Both the position numbers and the translations under genes were made by a program. DNA of 64,000 nucleotides from Polaromonas vacuolata. Lineage in GTDB: Bacteria; Pseudomonadota; Gammaproteobacteria; Burkholderiales; Burkholderiaceae_C. Below the pieces are notes generated by a model. It saw only the letters and a list, made by a program, of their open reading frames with translations. It was not told the DNA's origin and searched no databases. Position 1 is the first letter of the stretch; each line of letters starts with the position of its first letter. The stretch is taken from NCBI RefSeq assembly GCF_012584515.1, contig NZ_CP051461.1, positions 2,103,501 to 2,167,500 on the forward strand, written 5' to 3'. Shown here in pieces: positions 45,709 through 54,879 of this stretch.

Positions 45709-46632
45709 TTAAACCCGACTTTCATCTTGACTCGCATTGCTGTAGCGGTAATACAGAGCCAGGGGCAACAAGATAAGCACAATCATCACAACGGAGAGCG
45801 CTGCAGCACGCGGCCAGTTATTACTGCTAAACATCTCGTCCCACACAACCCGACCAATCATTAAGTTTTCAGCCCCGCCCAAAAGAGAGGGAATCACAAA
45901 CTCACCGATACAAGGGATAAATACCAGCATAGAGCCGGCAACAATACCGCCACGACTGAGCGGCACAGTCACCAACCAAAACGCAGACCAAGCGCTAGCG
46001 CCCAAGTCGTGTGCCGCCTCCAGCAAACGCATGTCCATCTTCACCAAGTTGGCATACAGGGGCAAAATCATAAAAGGAATGTAGACATAAGTCATGCCTA
46101 TCAACATAGACACATCGGTATAAAGCATGATTAAAGGCTGATGAATAATGCCCAGCGCAAGCAAAGCGTTATTGATAATGCCTTGGTCAGCCAAAATACC
46201 TTTCCAAGCATACACACGCAATAAAAAAGAAGTCCAAAACGGCAGCATCACCAGCATTAAGAGCGCTGGCCTAATCGTGGGTTTGGCACGTGCCAAAAAG
46301 TAAGCAAACGGATAACCAAAAATCAAACAGAAAAAAGTAGTGAGAAAAGCGTATTTGAGCGAAGTCAGATAGGCCTGCAAATAAAGCGTGATGTCGCTTT
46401 GGCCATCACTGAAAATCGAGATGTAGTTTTGTGGCTTAAGCAGTATTTTCAAACTGCTGGGCGCACTTTCAAAGAGTGGCGCAAATGGGTCTACCCCATT
46501 GCCCATATCAGTCACGCTGATACGCAGCAAAATCAAAAATGGCAACGCAAAAAACAGTAGCAACCAAAAAAACGGCACGGCAATCACAAAGCGCCGACCA
46601 AGTTGAAACTGAAAATACTTAAACAAACTCAT
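45709..46632 (-). CDS. potH: Polyamine ABC transporter permease PotH type (right copy)
   Basis: Identical to 2227-3150; 307-residue membrane subunit paired with PotI. Confidence 0.87.
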   Translation of the reverse strand: MSLFKYFQFQLGRRFVIAVPFFWLLLFFALPFLILLRISVTDMGNGVDPFAPLFESAPSSLKILLKPQNYISIFSDGQSDITLYLQAYLTSLKYAFLTTFFCLIFGYPFAYFLARAKPTIRPALLMLVMLPFWTSFLLRVYAWKGILADQGIINNALLALGIIHQPLIMLYTDVSMLIGMTYVYIPFMILPLYANLVKMDMRLLEAAHDLGASAWSAFWLVTVPLSRGGIVAGSMLVFIPCIGEFVIPSLLGGAENLMIGRVVWDEMFSSNNWPRAAALSVVMIVLILLPLALYYRYSNASQDESRV

Positions 46633-46636
46633 GGCG

Positions 46637-47812
46637 CTACAGCGTTAACACCACAGGCGAGGCCGCATCCCACCAGAAATACACTTGGTCGTTCTTATCT
46701 ATCGGGCTGCTGTCTTGGCGCGCGGTGTTTGACTGAGTAATACGTATGCTTATTGTTTGAGACAAAGACTGCACAGCATCATTGGCATTGGCCACAGCCG
46801 TATCCACAAGAAAGCTGCTGTAGCTGCCAAAGTAAGCGATTTCCCGCACTTTGCCAGTGAACAAGTTAACGTCAACATTTGGTCTAGATTTAGAAAGATG
46901 GATTTTTTCGGGCCGCAGAGAAACGGCAGCCGGCATGCCTAGCGAGCCACTCACCCCATGACCGACGTGAATCACACCTAAATTGGTTGTGAGTTCACAG
47001 CAATCAGGCTCATCAAGGCTTAACTGGCCTTCGAACAAATTGACATTACCGATGAAGTCCGCCACAAAGCGGCAATTCGGATGCTCATAAATTTCTCGTG
47101 GCGTTCCGACTTGCAGAACGCGTCCTTGGCTCATCACCGCAATACGCGAGGCCATAGCCATTGCCTCATCTTGATCATGGGTGACCATCACACAGGTCAC
47201 ACCTACTGATTGCAAAATATTGACCAGCTCGAACTGCGTTCTCTCACGAAGTTTTTTATCTAACGCGCCCAAAGGCTCATCGAGCAACAGCAGTTGCGGC
47301 TTCTTAGCCAAACTGCGTGCCAAAGCGACGCGCTGCTGTTGGCCGCCTGAGAGTTGATGCGGTTTTCGTTTGGCAAAGCTTTCAAGCTGCGTCAGGGTGA
47401 GCATTTCGTCAACACGCACGGCGATTGAAGCCTTGTCCATGCCTTCGCGCTTAAGACCGAAAGCAATGTTGTCCCAGACATTGAGATGAGGAAACAATGC
47501 ATAAGACTGAAACATCATATTGATGGGCCGCTCATGCGGCGGCAAACCCACAATATTTGCGCCGCCCAACACAATGCTGCCGGCGCTAGGCTTTTCAAAG
47601 CCCGCCAACATACGAAGAAGTGTCGACTTACCGCAGCCAGAACTGCCGAGTAAGGCGAATACCTCACCTTTACGAATCGACAGACTGACTTCGTCCACCA
47701 CGGCAACGCCGTCGTAGCGCTTGACGAGTTTTTCGGTGCGTAAAAATCCAGCGACAGGCGCGTGACCAAACTCGGGCGTGTAGTTATCCAATGCGGATGG
47801 GGCTTGCGACAT
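46637..47812 (-). CDS. potG: Polyamine ABC transporter ATP-binding protein (right copy)
   Basis: Identical to 3155-4330; complete ATPase with Walker A at residues 56-64 and a C-terminal TOBE-like domain. Confidence 0.92.
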   Translation of the reverse strand: MSQAPSALDNYTPEFGHAPVAGFLRTEKLVKRYDGVAVVDEVSLSIRKGEVFALLGSSGCGKSTLLRMLAGFEKPSAGSIVLGGANIVGLPPHERPINMMFQSYALFPHLNVWDNIAFGLKREGMDKASIAVRVDEMLTLTQLESFAKRKPHQLSGGQQQRVALARSLAKKPQLLLLDEPLGALDKKLRERTQFELVNILQSVGVTCVMVTHDQDEAMAMASRIAVMSQGRVLQVGTPREIYEHPNCRFVADFIGNVNLFEGQLSLDEPDCCELTTNLGVIHVGHGVSGSLGMPAAVSLRPEKIHLSKSRPNVDVNLFTGKVREIAYFGSYSSFLVDTAVANANDAVQSLSQTISIRITQSNTARQDSSPIDKNDQVYFWWDAASPVVLTL

Positions 47813-47820
47813 TCAAGTCA

Positions 47821-48954
47821 TCAGCCTTTTTTAAAACGGGTAAAAACATTGCTCATGGATTCGCGTGCCGCGTTGCTAAAGCTAGACGGTACCAGCATTT
47901 TTTCAAGATTTGTTGAATCAGGAAAAACGGTTGGGTCCTTGGCTATTTCAGGTTTAACCAATGCCAAGCTAGCCTTGTTGGCAGTAGCGTAGCCGAGCTC
48001 ATTGGTCAGCGAAGCGGCAACATCGGCTTGGAGAAAATAGTTTATGAAGGCGAGTGCATTTTTCGGATGTTTGGCGTCTTTGGGGATGGCCAGATTGTCA
48101 AAAAATATCAATCCACCGGTAGACGGCAGCAAGGCCTCGACCTCATTACCATTTTTATTCTCAATCGCCCGGGCGCGCGCAATATTGATGTCGCCAGCCC
48201 AGCCGAGTGCGACGCAGGCCTTGCCACTGGCCAAGTCATCAATCATGGTGCTAGAGAAAAAGCGTATGTCTGGCCTAACCTTGGCCAACATGGCGCCAGC
48301 GGCTTGATGATCGAGCGGGTCGTTGGAATAGGCATTTTTACCAAGGTAATGCATAGCCGGCGGTATCACCTCGGTGGGCGAGTCGAGCAACACAATGCCG
48401 CAAGTTTTTAGTTTGGCGGTGTAGAGCGGATTAAACACCAGCTCCCAAGCATTGACCGGCATAGGCATAGTGCCGAGTGCTTTGGCAACCTTGGCCTTAT
48501 TAATAGCCACTGTCGTAAAGCTCCAAGCCCAAGGCACTAGGTAGTCATTACCCGGGTCAATAGCGCCCAGCTTGGCCATGATGGCAGGGTCTAAATTTGT
48601 GTAGTTAGCGAGCTTGCTTTTATCGAGCTTTAGCAATAAGCCAGCGTCAATTTGCGGCTTGGCAAAAACTGCCCCCGGCACCACGATGTCGTAGCCCGAA
48701 TTACCGGCGACTAACTTGGCTTGCAATGCCTCGTTGTTCTCAAAAGTTTGGTAGTTGACCTTGATACCGGTCTCTTTAGAAAAATTAGCCACCATGTCTT
48801 TGGCTATGTAGTCTGGCCAGTTGTAGACATTGAGTATTTTTTCCTCGGCACTGGCTAAGGCCGGCGCGGGCTTTGCCGCGACAGGTGCATCGTTTTTGCC
48901 ACAGGCGGTCAGCGCAATGACTGATAAAGATATAGACCACAAATACTTATTCAT
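47821..48954 (-). CDS. potF: Polyamine-binding lipoprotein (right copy)
   Basis: Identical to 4339-5472; lipobox LTAC at residues 15-18. First gene of potFGHI, divergent from the FNR-like regulator across 205 bp (48955-49159). Confidence 0.87.
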   Translation of the reverse strand: MNKYLWSISLSVIALTACGKNDAPVAAKPAPALASAEEKILNVYNWPDYIAKDMVANFSKETGIKVNYQTFENNEALQAKLVAGNSGYDIVVPGAVFAKPQIDAGLLLKLDKSKLANYTNLDPAIMAKLGAIDPGNDYLVPWAWSFTTVAINKAKVAKALGTMPMPVNAWELVFNPLYTAKLKTCGIVLLDSPTEVIPPAMHYLGKNAYSNDPLDHQAAGAMLAKVRPDIRFFSSTMIDDLASGKACVALGWAGDINIARARAIENKNGNEVEALLPSTGGLIFFDNLAIPKDAKHPKNALAFINYFLQADVAASLTNELGYATANKASLALVKPEIAKDPTVFPDSTNLEKMLVPSSFSNAARESMSNVFTRFKKG

Positions 48955-49159
48955 GACGTTCTGAGTCCTTTAAAAGTAACTATAAGAGCTGCGCCGCTTA
49001 TCACTGCGCAAATTAAATCTGCCAGATTGTAAGAGCTTAGTGGGATTGTTTTCAAAGCAATTTGCGGACCATGACGGTCTATGAACAGACTTAAAAATAA
49101 ATGATGTGTTTTTCAAAAAAAAAGTGTTAAAAATTCACACACAGATAAAAATAATTCAC

Positions 49160-49879
49160 ATGAATAAACCATCCAATACCGTGACTTACTCAAAATGTAA
49201 TCTTCGTGGATTTTGCATACCAGCCGGTCTCAACGACAAGGACTATGCACGAATTGACGAGTTAATCACCGTCAGGCAACGCGTACAGCGCGGCCATTAC
49301 TTATTTCGGAACGGGGACAAATTTAGCTCACTGTATGCCATTCGCAGCGGCTTTTTCAAAACTTGCGTCGCTACGAAAGATGGTCGTGAACAGGTCTCAG
49401 GTTTTCAAATGGCCGGTGAGATCACAGGTCTAGACGGTATTGTTAAATCTGAACACAGCTGTGATGCGATTGCACTAGAAGACGCGGAGGTCTGCGTCAT
49501 TAAATATGAAAGCGTACTAAAAGTCGCGCAGGAAATGGACGTGTTTCAACACCATATGTATAAAATTTTAAGTCGCGAAATTGTGCGCAGTGCCAGTGTA
49601 ATGTTGCATTTAGGCAGTCTGCGAGCGGAAGAACGCGTGGCAACATTTTTGCTCGATTTAACGCAGCGCTTGCAAGCACGCGGCTTCTCAGAATCAGAAA
49701 TAGTGCTGCGCATGACGCGTGAAGAAATTGGCAGTTATTTAGGCTTAAAACTTGAAACTGTGAGCCGTACTTTTTCAAAGTTTGCCCGGGACGGTACGTT
49801 AGCAGTTAAGCAGCGTCACATCCGAATACACAAACCAGAAGAACTCATGCGCATCGCCAACCATCAGTTCTGCCACTGA
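49160..49879 (+). CDS. fnr: CRP/FNR-family transcriptional regulator (right copy)
   Basis: Identical to 5678-6397, including Tyr10 in place of the first FNR iron-sulfur cysteine. That the change appears in both copies, including the clean one, argues against a read error. Confidence 0.82.
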   Translation: MNKPSNTVTYSKCNLRGFCIPAGLNDKDYARIDELITVRQRVQRGHYLFRNGDKFSSLYAIRSGFFKTCVATKDGREQVSGFQMAGEITGLDGIVKSEHSCDAIALEDAEVCVIKYESVLKVAQEMDVFQHHMYKILSREIVRSASVMLHLGSLRAEERVATFLLDLTQRLQARGFSESEIVLRMTREEIGSYLGLKLETVSRTFSKFARDGTLAVKQRHIRIHKPEELMRIANHQFCH

Positions 49880-49975
49880 TTTAGGCGAATCACACGTTGC
49901 AAATTTTGCAATGCAGTAAGCGCTTGATATGAGTGAAGGTTAAGAGCAGTTATAAGGCCTAAAAAAGTCGAGCAT

Positions 49976-50009
49976 CACAGCTTGCTTAAAAGCAAGCGTG
50001 AGCTGTTTT
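49976..50009 (+). terminator. Likely terminator after the FNR-like gene (right copy)
   Basis: Same inverted repeat GCTTGCTT/AAGCAAGC with a T run as at 6494-6527. Confidence 0.45.
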
Positions 50010-50179
50010 CAAAACCAAAGAATAAACAGTTGTAGCACCGAATTCTGATTGCAACCGATGACTCTAACTTGTCACACAACGCGGTTGAGAATTGCCTGTA
50101 AATTGTTTGTATCACGAGTGCATATGTTTTTTTACTTAAAGTCGTTCTCCGCTATCCGGTGATCTATTTAGAGGAAGGT

Positions 50180-50266
50180 ATGACCCTCCCACAGGACGAG
50201 GTAGCTAAGATTGAAAAAAAAGTAGACACCGGCGACAAAAGACATCGTCGTCGTTATCAAAACTGA
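50180..50266 (+). CDS. Possible 28-residue basic small protein (right copy)
   Basis: Same short ORF as 6698-6784 with GAGGAAGG upstream; unrecognised. Confidence 0.3.
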   Translation: MTLPQDEVAKIEKKVDTGDKRHRRRYQN

Positions 50267-50378
50267 AGCTTAAGATTTACGACTCAAAGCCAAGGCGATC
50301 ACTACAAGTTCTGATTTGATTGCAGAAACCAACATCAGAACGGTTTAAAAGCAGCGCACCAAAGATCAAGAAAACACC

Positions 50379-52847
50379 TTAACCGCAAGCGCCCACAAAT
50401 CCGCACTGCGTGCAGTACTCGCAACCATCTTTGCGGATTACCGCATGTGCGCCGCATTCATCGCACTTTTTGCCAGCCATTACGCCGGGCCCGGATGCGG
50501 GCGTTTCTGCCACAGCATCAATTCCCGGCAACGATGGCGTGCCGCTACGGCGTTCGAGAATGTTTTGCACCGCGTAAGCAATCGCTGCGACTTCAGAGTC
50601 ATGCCACAAAGGTATCAAACTACCGTCTTCACGCGTGCGCTGACCTAAGCGGACAGGACCTCTGTCCCAAGCGACTTTGCGCATATCGCTCAAAGCCCGG
50701 TCTAAAAAGCCGCCGCGCGCAGCCAGCGACAGCAAGCGCATGCTGGCTGTTATCCACTGCTGCGACTGCGCGTTCTGTCCAACCGGCATAAAAAATTCAA
50801 TCGCACGATCAGAAGTGGCCGAACTTCCTTGCTGTGCAACAGGCAGGAAAGACACCACCAGATACAGAGTCTGCTGACCTTCGTGCGTCCAATATTCAAC
50901 TTTTTCAGCTACCGCATCTAGCGCACCTTTAGGCCGACTCTCGATTACGCTGCGCATTGGGTCTGCAGTCGCCGCCACTACAGCGGGAGCGATCGCAGCG
51001 ACAGCTGTTGGCGTAGCCGGCGTAGTGGATGTTGTGGGCGTGACAGACAGCACAGAGCCCAAAATATCATTGGGTCTATAAGTCGCCATGCCCTTTAGCC
51101 CGGCGCGCCAAGCTTGTTGGTAGAGACTCTTAAAACGGTCATAAGGATAGTCAACCGCGATATTGACGGTCTTAGAGATGGCAGTGTCCACAAAGGGCTG
51201 AACCACTTCCATCATCGCTATATGGTCTTCAGCGCTAAGCGCTAAGGCAGTCTCAAAGTAATCAGGTAAATTTTTGACATCGCCGCCCATTGCTTGATAC
51301 AGACGCCAAGCATGGTCTTGCACCTCATACTCAGTGTGACCGCCGTTAGACTCGCGTTTTTTGCGCGTGTATGTCCAAGAAAATGCGGGCTCGATTCCAT
51401 TCGACGCATTGTCGGCAAACGCCAGACTGACAGTACCAGTAGGCGCAATCGACAACAAGTGGCTGTTGCGTATGCCGTGTTTGCGAATCGAGGCTTGCAG
51501 ATAATCCGGCAGGCGGCTGGCAAAAGTACCCGGCTCAAGATAAGCCTTGGCGTCGAACAAGGGGAATACGCCCTTTTCTCGTGCTAAGGCGACCGAGGCG
51601 GTGTAGGCGCTGTCGCGCATGCACTCTGCAATCCGCTTTGCCGTATCACGGCCCTCGGGTGAGCTGTAACGCAGACCAAGCATGACCAGCGCATCACCCA
51701 AGCCAGTAAAGCCAACACCAATACGACGTTTAGCTTGGGCTTCTGCCTGTTGAGCCGGCACTGGCCAATGTGTGAGTTCGAGCACATTGTCTAGAGCTCT
51801 GACTTGCAGTGCGACAGCGCTGGCGAAACTTTCAAAGTCAAATGAGGCTTGCGTGTCTTTGGCGAAGGCGTTGCGTACAAAGCCGGTCAAAATCATAGGC
51901 CCAAGATCACAGCAGCCATAAGGCGGCAGCGGCTGCTCGCCGCACGGGTTTGTGGCGCTGATGGTTTCTATGGCGCGCAGATTGTTGTCTCGGTTAATTT
52001 GATCTAAAAACAAAATACCGGGTTCGGCAAAGTCATAAGTCGAGCGCATAACGGCATCCCACAACGCACGTGCTTGCAGCGTCTGGTAGACCCAAAGCAT
52101 GTCCTTGCGCTGATGCGCACCATCAGCACAAAGAGCTGCATTGGGCTGCTTGACATGGACTAAGTCCCAAGTTTGATCTTGTTCTACAGCATTCATGAAC
52201 TCGTCGCTCACGGCGACAGAGACATTGAAATTGTTCCAGCGACCCGGCGTGCGTTTAGCGGTGATGAACTCCATCACATCCGGATGATCTATGCGCAGCA
52301 CACCCATCTGGGCGCCACGTCGGGCGCCAGCGCTCTCTACCGTGGCGCAGGACTGGTCAAACACATTGATGTAGCTGCAAGGACCAGAAGCCGTAGACGC
52401 CGTGCCGAGAACACGCGCGCCGCGTGGGCGGATACGGGAGAAGTCATAACCCACACCGCCGCCTCGGCGCATGGTTTCAGCGGCTTCGCGCAAGGCCTCG
52501 TAAATGCCGGGATAACCCGCATCATCTACACCTTGAATGCAGTCGCCGACGGGTTGCACGAAACAATTAATTAAAGTGGCCTGTATGCCGCTTCCTGCAG
52601 CGCTCATGATGCGGCCAGCACCGATGGCACCGAGGTCCAAGTTGCGGCGAAACAGTTGCTCGTACTGCTCGCGCTTTTCCGGCAGTTCAATGCTGGCCAG
52701 GGCCTTGGCTACGCGATCAAACACATCTGAGGCCGATTGTTCGTTACCTTTGAAATACTTCTCTCGCAGCACGTCTTCGCTAATTAGCTGAGCCACCATG
52801 CTTTTGTTAGCCAAGGAGAGATCTTGTATTTTTAATCGGGAATTCAT
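50379..52847 (-). CDS. nrdJ: Class II ribonucleotide reductase (right copy)
   Basis: Identical to 6897-9365: B12-dependent ribonucleotide reductase with NPCGEQPL radical-site motif and C-terminal zinc-ribbon. Preferred ATG at 52847; a GTG at 52865 would add six residues. No class I nrdAB genes occur in the window. Confidence 0.92.
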   Translation of the reverse strand: MNSRLKIQDLSLANKSMVAQLISEDVLREKYFKGNEQSASDVFDRVAKALASIELPEKREQYEQLFRRNLDLGAIGAGRIMSAAGSGIQATLINCFVQPVGDCIQGVDDAGYPGIYEALREAAETMRRGGGVGYDFSRIRPRGARVLGTASTASGPCSYINVFDQSCATVESAGARRGAQMGVLRIDHPDVMEFITAKRTPGRWNNFNVSVAVSDEFMNAVEQDQTWDLVHVKQPNAALCADGAHQRKDMLWVYQTLQARALWDAVMRSTYDFAEPGILFLDQINRDNNLRAIETISATNPCGEQPLPPYGCCDLGPMILTGFVRNAFAKDTQASFDFESFASAVALQVRALDNVLELTHWPVPAQQAEAQAKRRIGVGFTGLGDALVMLGLRYSSPEGRDTAKRIAECMRDSAYTASVALAREKGVFPLFDAKAYLEPGTFASRLPDYLQASIRKHGIRNSHLLSIAPTGTVSLAFADNASNGIEPAFSWTYTRKKRESNGGHTEYEVQDHAWRLYQAMGGDVKNLPDYFETALALSAEDHIAMMEVVQPFVDTAISKTVNIAVDYPYDRFKSLYQQAWRAGLKGMATYRPNDILGSVLSVTPTTSTTPATPTAVAAIAPAVVAATADPMRSVIESRPKGALDAVAEKVEYWTHEGQQTLYLVVSFLPVAQQGSSATSDRAIEFFMPVGQNAQSQQWITASMRLLSLAARGGFLDRALSDMRKVAWDRGPVRLGQRTREDGSLIPLWHDSEVAAIAYAVQNILERRSGTPSLPGIDAVAETPASGPGVMAGKKCDECGAHAVIRKDGCEYCTQCGFVGACG

Positions 52848-53028
52848 ATTGATACTTTCTTGCACGCTACGCGTCGCACTGCTTGGTAGTCACAGTGACG
52901 AGCGGCGAATGTTGTGTGGGATAAACCAAGTATAGGATTAGCCGATTAACAGGGCTTGCACCGGGTCAAGCAAAAATCTCAGCCCAATGATTTCACAAAT
53001 GATGGTCGCGAGAAAATACAAAAGATGC

Positions 53029-53847
53029 TCATACCTGCACGATGCTTATGCTTACCGTCATACTTTCCTCACCCCCGCCCTGCCGCACGCCTTTAATCGG
53101 CGGGCAGGCGTTGTAATCAGTCCCCATCGCGAGGCGTATGTGGCGCTGATCAATCAGGCAACTGTGCGTCACGTCAATACTGACCCAGCGCCGCGAGGCG
53201 ACATCTAGGCAAACATCGACCCAAGCATGACTGGCCAAATCGGGCTCGTTTGCGGCGTAGAAATAACCACTGACATAGCGAGCTGGATAGCCCAAGCTAC
53301 GGCAGACGGCAACCATGACGTGGGCTTGGTCTTGGCAAACACCGGCACCGGCCTCGAATGCTTGCATGGCAGTGGTGCTGACGTTGCTGCTGTTTTTACG
53401 ATAACTCACCGCATTCGCCACACCCTGACTTAAGGCCAGCAAAGCCTGCAGGTCAGCGCTGCCGTCCACACTTTGGGCTAAAAATTGGCGGCCAAATTCA
53501 GCCAGTTTGAAATGCGGCTCAGCCAGTGCGGTTGCGCGCAGATAGAAATACGGTTGGGGCAAATTAGGTGCATCGACGAATTCGGGCACACCCAAGGTTT
53601 CAATATCGCCAGCAGCGTTAACCAGACTCCAGCGAACGTTGTCACTCTCGCTCGCCACCAAGGTGTAGTCTTCAATCGTATTACCAAAGGCATCTTGCTG
53701 ACGAAACAGTTTTTTCGGCGCGCCGACACTCCAAAACAATACGTTTTGAGACGGGCCGGACGAAGGCGTTAGCCACAGTGTTTGCAGCGCGTAACGTAGC
53801 GGCAAGGTGTAGCGGTAATCAGTGACATGGCGGACGTGAAGTTTCAT
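53029..53847 (-). CDS. Transglutaminase-like family protein (right copy)
   Basis: Identical to 9547-10365. Triad Cys171/His207/Asp225. It starts 58 bp after the alpha-E stop and is the last gene of the ATP-grasp/alpha-E/transglutaminase operon. Confidence 0.87.
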   Translation of the reverse strand: MKLHVRHVTDYRYTLPLRYALQTLWLTPSSGPSQNVLFWSVGAPKKLFRQQDAFGNTIEDYTLVASESDNVRWSLVNAAGDIETLGVPEFVDAPNLPQPYFYLRATALAEPHFKLAEFGRQFLAQSVDGSADLQALLALSQGVANAVSYRKNSSNVSTTAMQAFEAGAGVCQDQAHVMVAVCRSLGYPARYVSGYFYAANEPDLASHAWVDVCLDVASRRWVSIDVTHSCLIDQRHIRLAMGTDYNACPPIKGVRQGGGEESMTVSISIVQV

Positions 53848-53905
53848 AGGCGGCTCATAGCCAATCGATGCCGCATATGATTTATAGCCACTTGAAAAAT
53901 AATAC

Positions 53906-54868
53906 TCAAGCCGTCACCGGCACCAAAAATTCACGGCTAATGTGTGCACCCAACTCGTTGACACGGTCTAAAAATTGTGTCAAAAAGGCATGTAATCCGG
54001 TTGCCAAAATTTCGTCGATGCGGGCATATTGCAGATCGGCGCGTAATTTTCCAGCACGGCGTTGAGTCTCGCTAAACGTGTCATTCGTGACCAACGCCAA
54101 ATTGGTAATGACTTCATTTAAACAACCTAGCAGCGAGCGCGGCATATCTGGGCGCAATATCAGCAATTCGGCCACGCATTCCGGCTTGATCACATCGCGA
54201 TAAACCTTACGGTAGACCTCAAACGCAGAAACGCTGCGCAAAATCGCACTCCAGTGATAAAAATCATATTCCTGACCGTGGGCATTATCGACACCAAAAA
54301 AGTCACCATGCACGGCGTTGAATTTGACATCCACCAATCTTGCGGTGTTGTCAGCGCGCTCTAAAAATGTGCCGAGACGCAAAAAGTGAAACGCTTCATC
54401 TTGCAGCATAGTGCCCATGGTGACGCCACGCGACAAGTGAGAGCGAAACTTGACCCATTCAAAAAATTGCGCTGGGTCACGCTCAAAATCACTGCCCTTG
54501 AGCATGCGTGAGACTTCCAAATAGGTCTGGTTCTCGGTCTCCCAGACTTCTGTCGTCAAGGTGCCGCGTACGGCGCGTGCGTTTTCTCTGGCATTTTTCA
54601 GGCAAGAGATGATGCTTGAGGAGTTTTTCTCATCCCTCACCATGAAATCCATCACATCGCGCGGAATGATTTTTTTGCCGTATTTGGCGGCATAACTTGG
54701 CGTGAGTTCGCTAATCGTGAGCAAACCTTCCCAGCCGACTTGAGCGACAGCGGCGGATTGGGGCAACAAAGAAGTCTGATAGTTGACGTCGAGCATACGA
54801 GCGGTGTTTTCAGCGCGCTCGGTGTAACGGGACATCCAAAATAAATGGTCGGCAGTGCGTGAAAGCAT
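53906..54868 (-). CDS. Alpha-E domain protein
   Basis: 320-residue, almost wholly helical protein of the alpha-E (DUF403) family. Conserved features include MLSRTADHLFWMSRYTERAEN at the start (quoted in part: ADHLFWMSRYTERAEN), LGTFLERADNTARLVDVK near the middle and the usual short end REFLVPVTA. No catalytic motif is evident. Family members nearly always sit with a circularly permuted ATP-grasp gene and a transglutaminase gene, as here, so it is probably a partner or scaffold in the same reaction; this role is inferred from context only. Confidence 0.9.
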   Translation of the reverse strand: MLSRTADHLFWMSRYTERAENTARMLDVNYQTSLLPQSAAVAQVGWEGLLTISELTPSYAAKYGKKIIPRDVMDFMVRDEKNSSSIISCLKNARENARAVRGTLTTEVWETENQTYLEVSRMLKGSDFERDPAQFFEWVKFRSHLSRGVTMGTMLQDEAFHFLRLGTFLERADNTARLVDVKFNAVHGDFFGVDNAHGQEYDFYHWSAILRSVSAFEVYRKVYRDVIKPECVAELLILRPDMPRSLLGCLNEVITNLALVTNDTFSETQRRAGKLRADLQYARIDEILATGLHAFLTQFLDRVNELGAHISREFLVPVTA

Positions 54869-54879
54869 GGTCTAAATCC

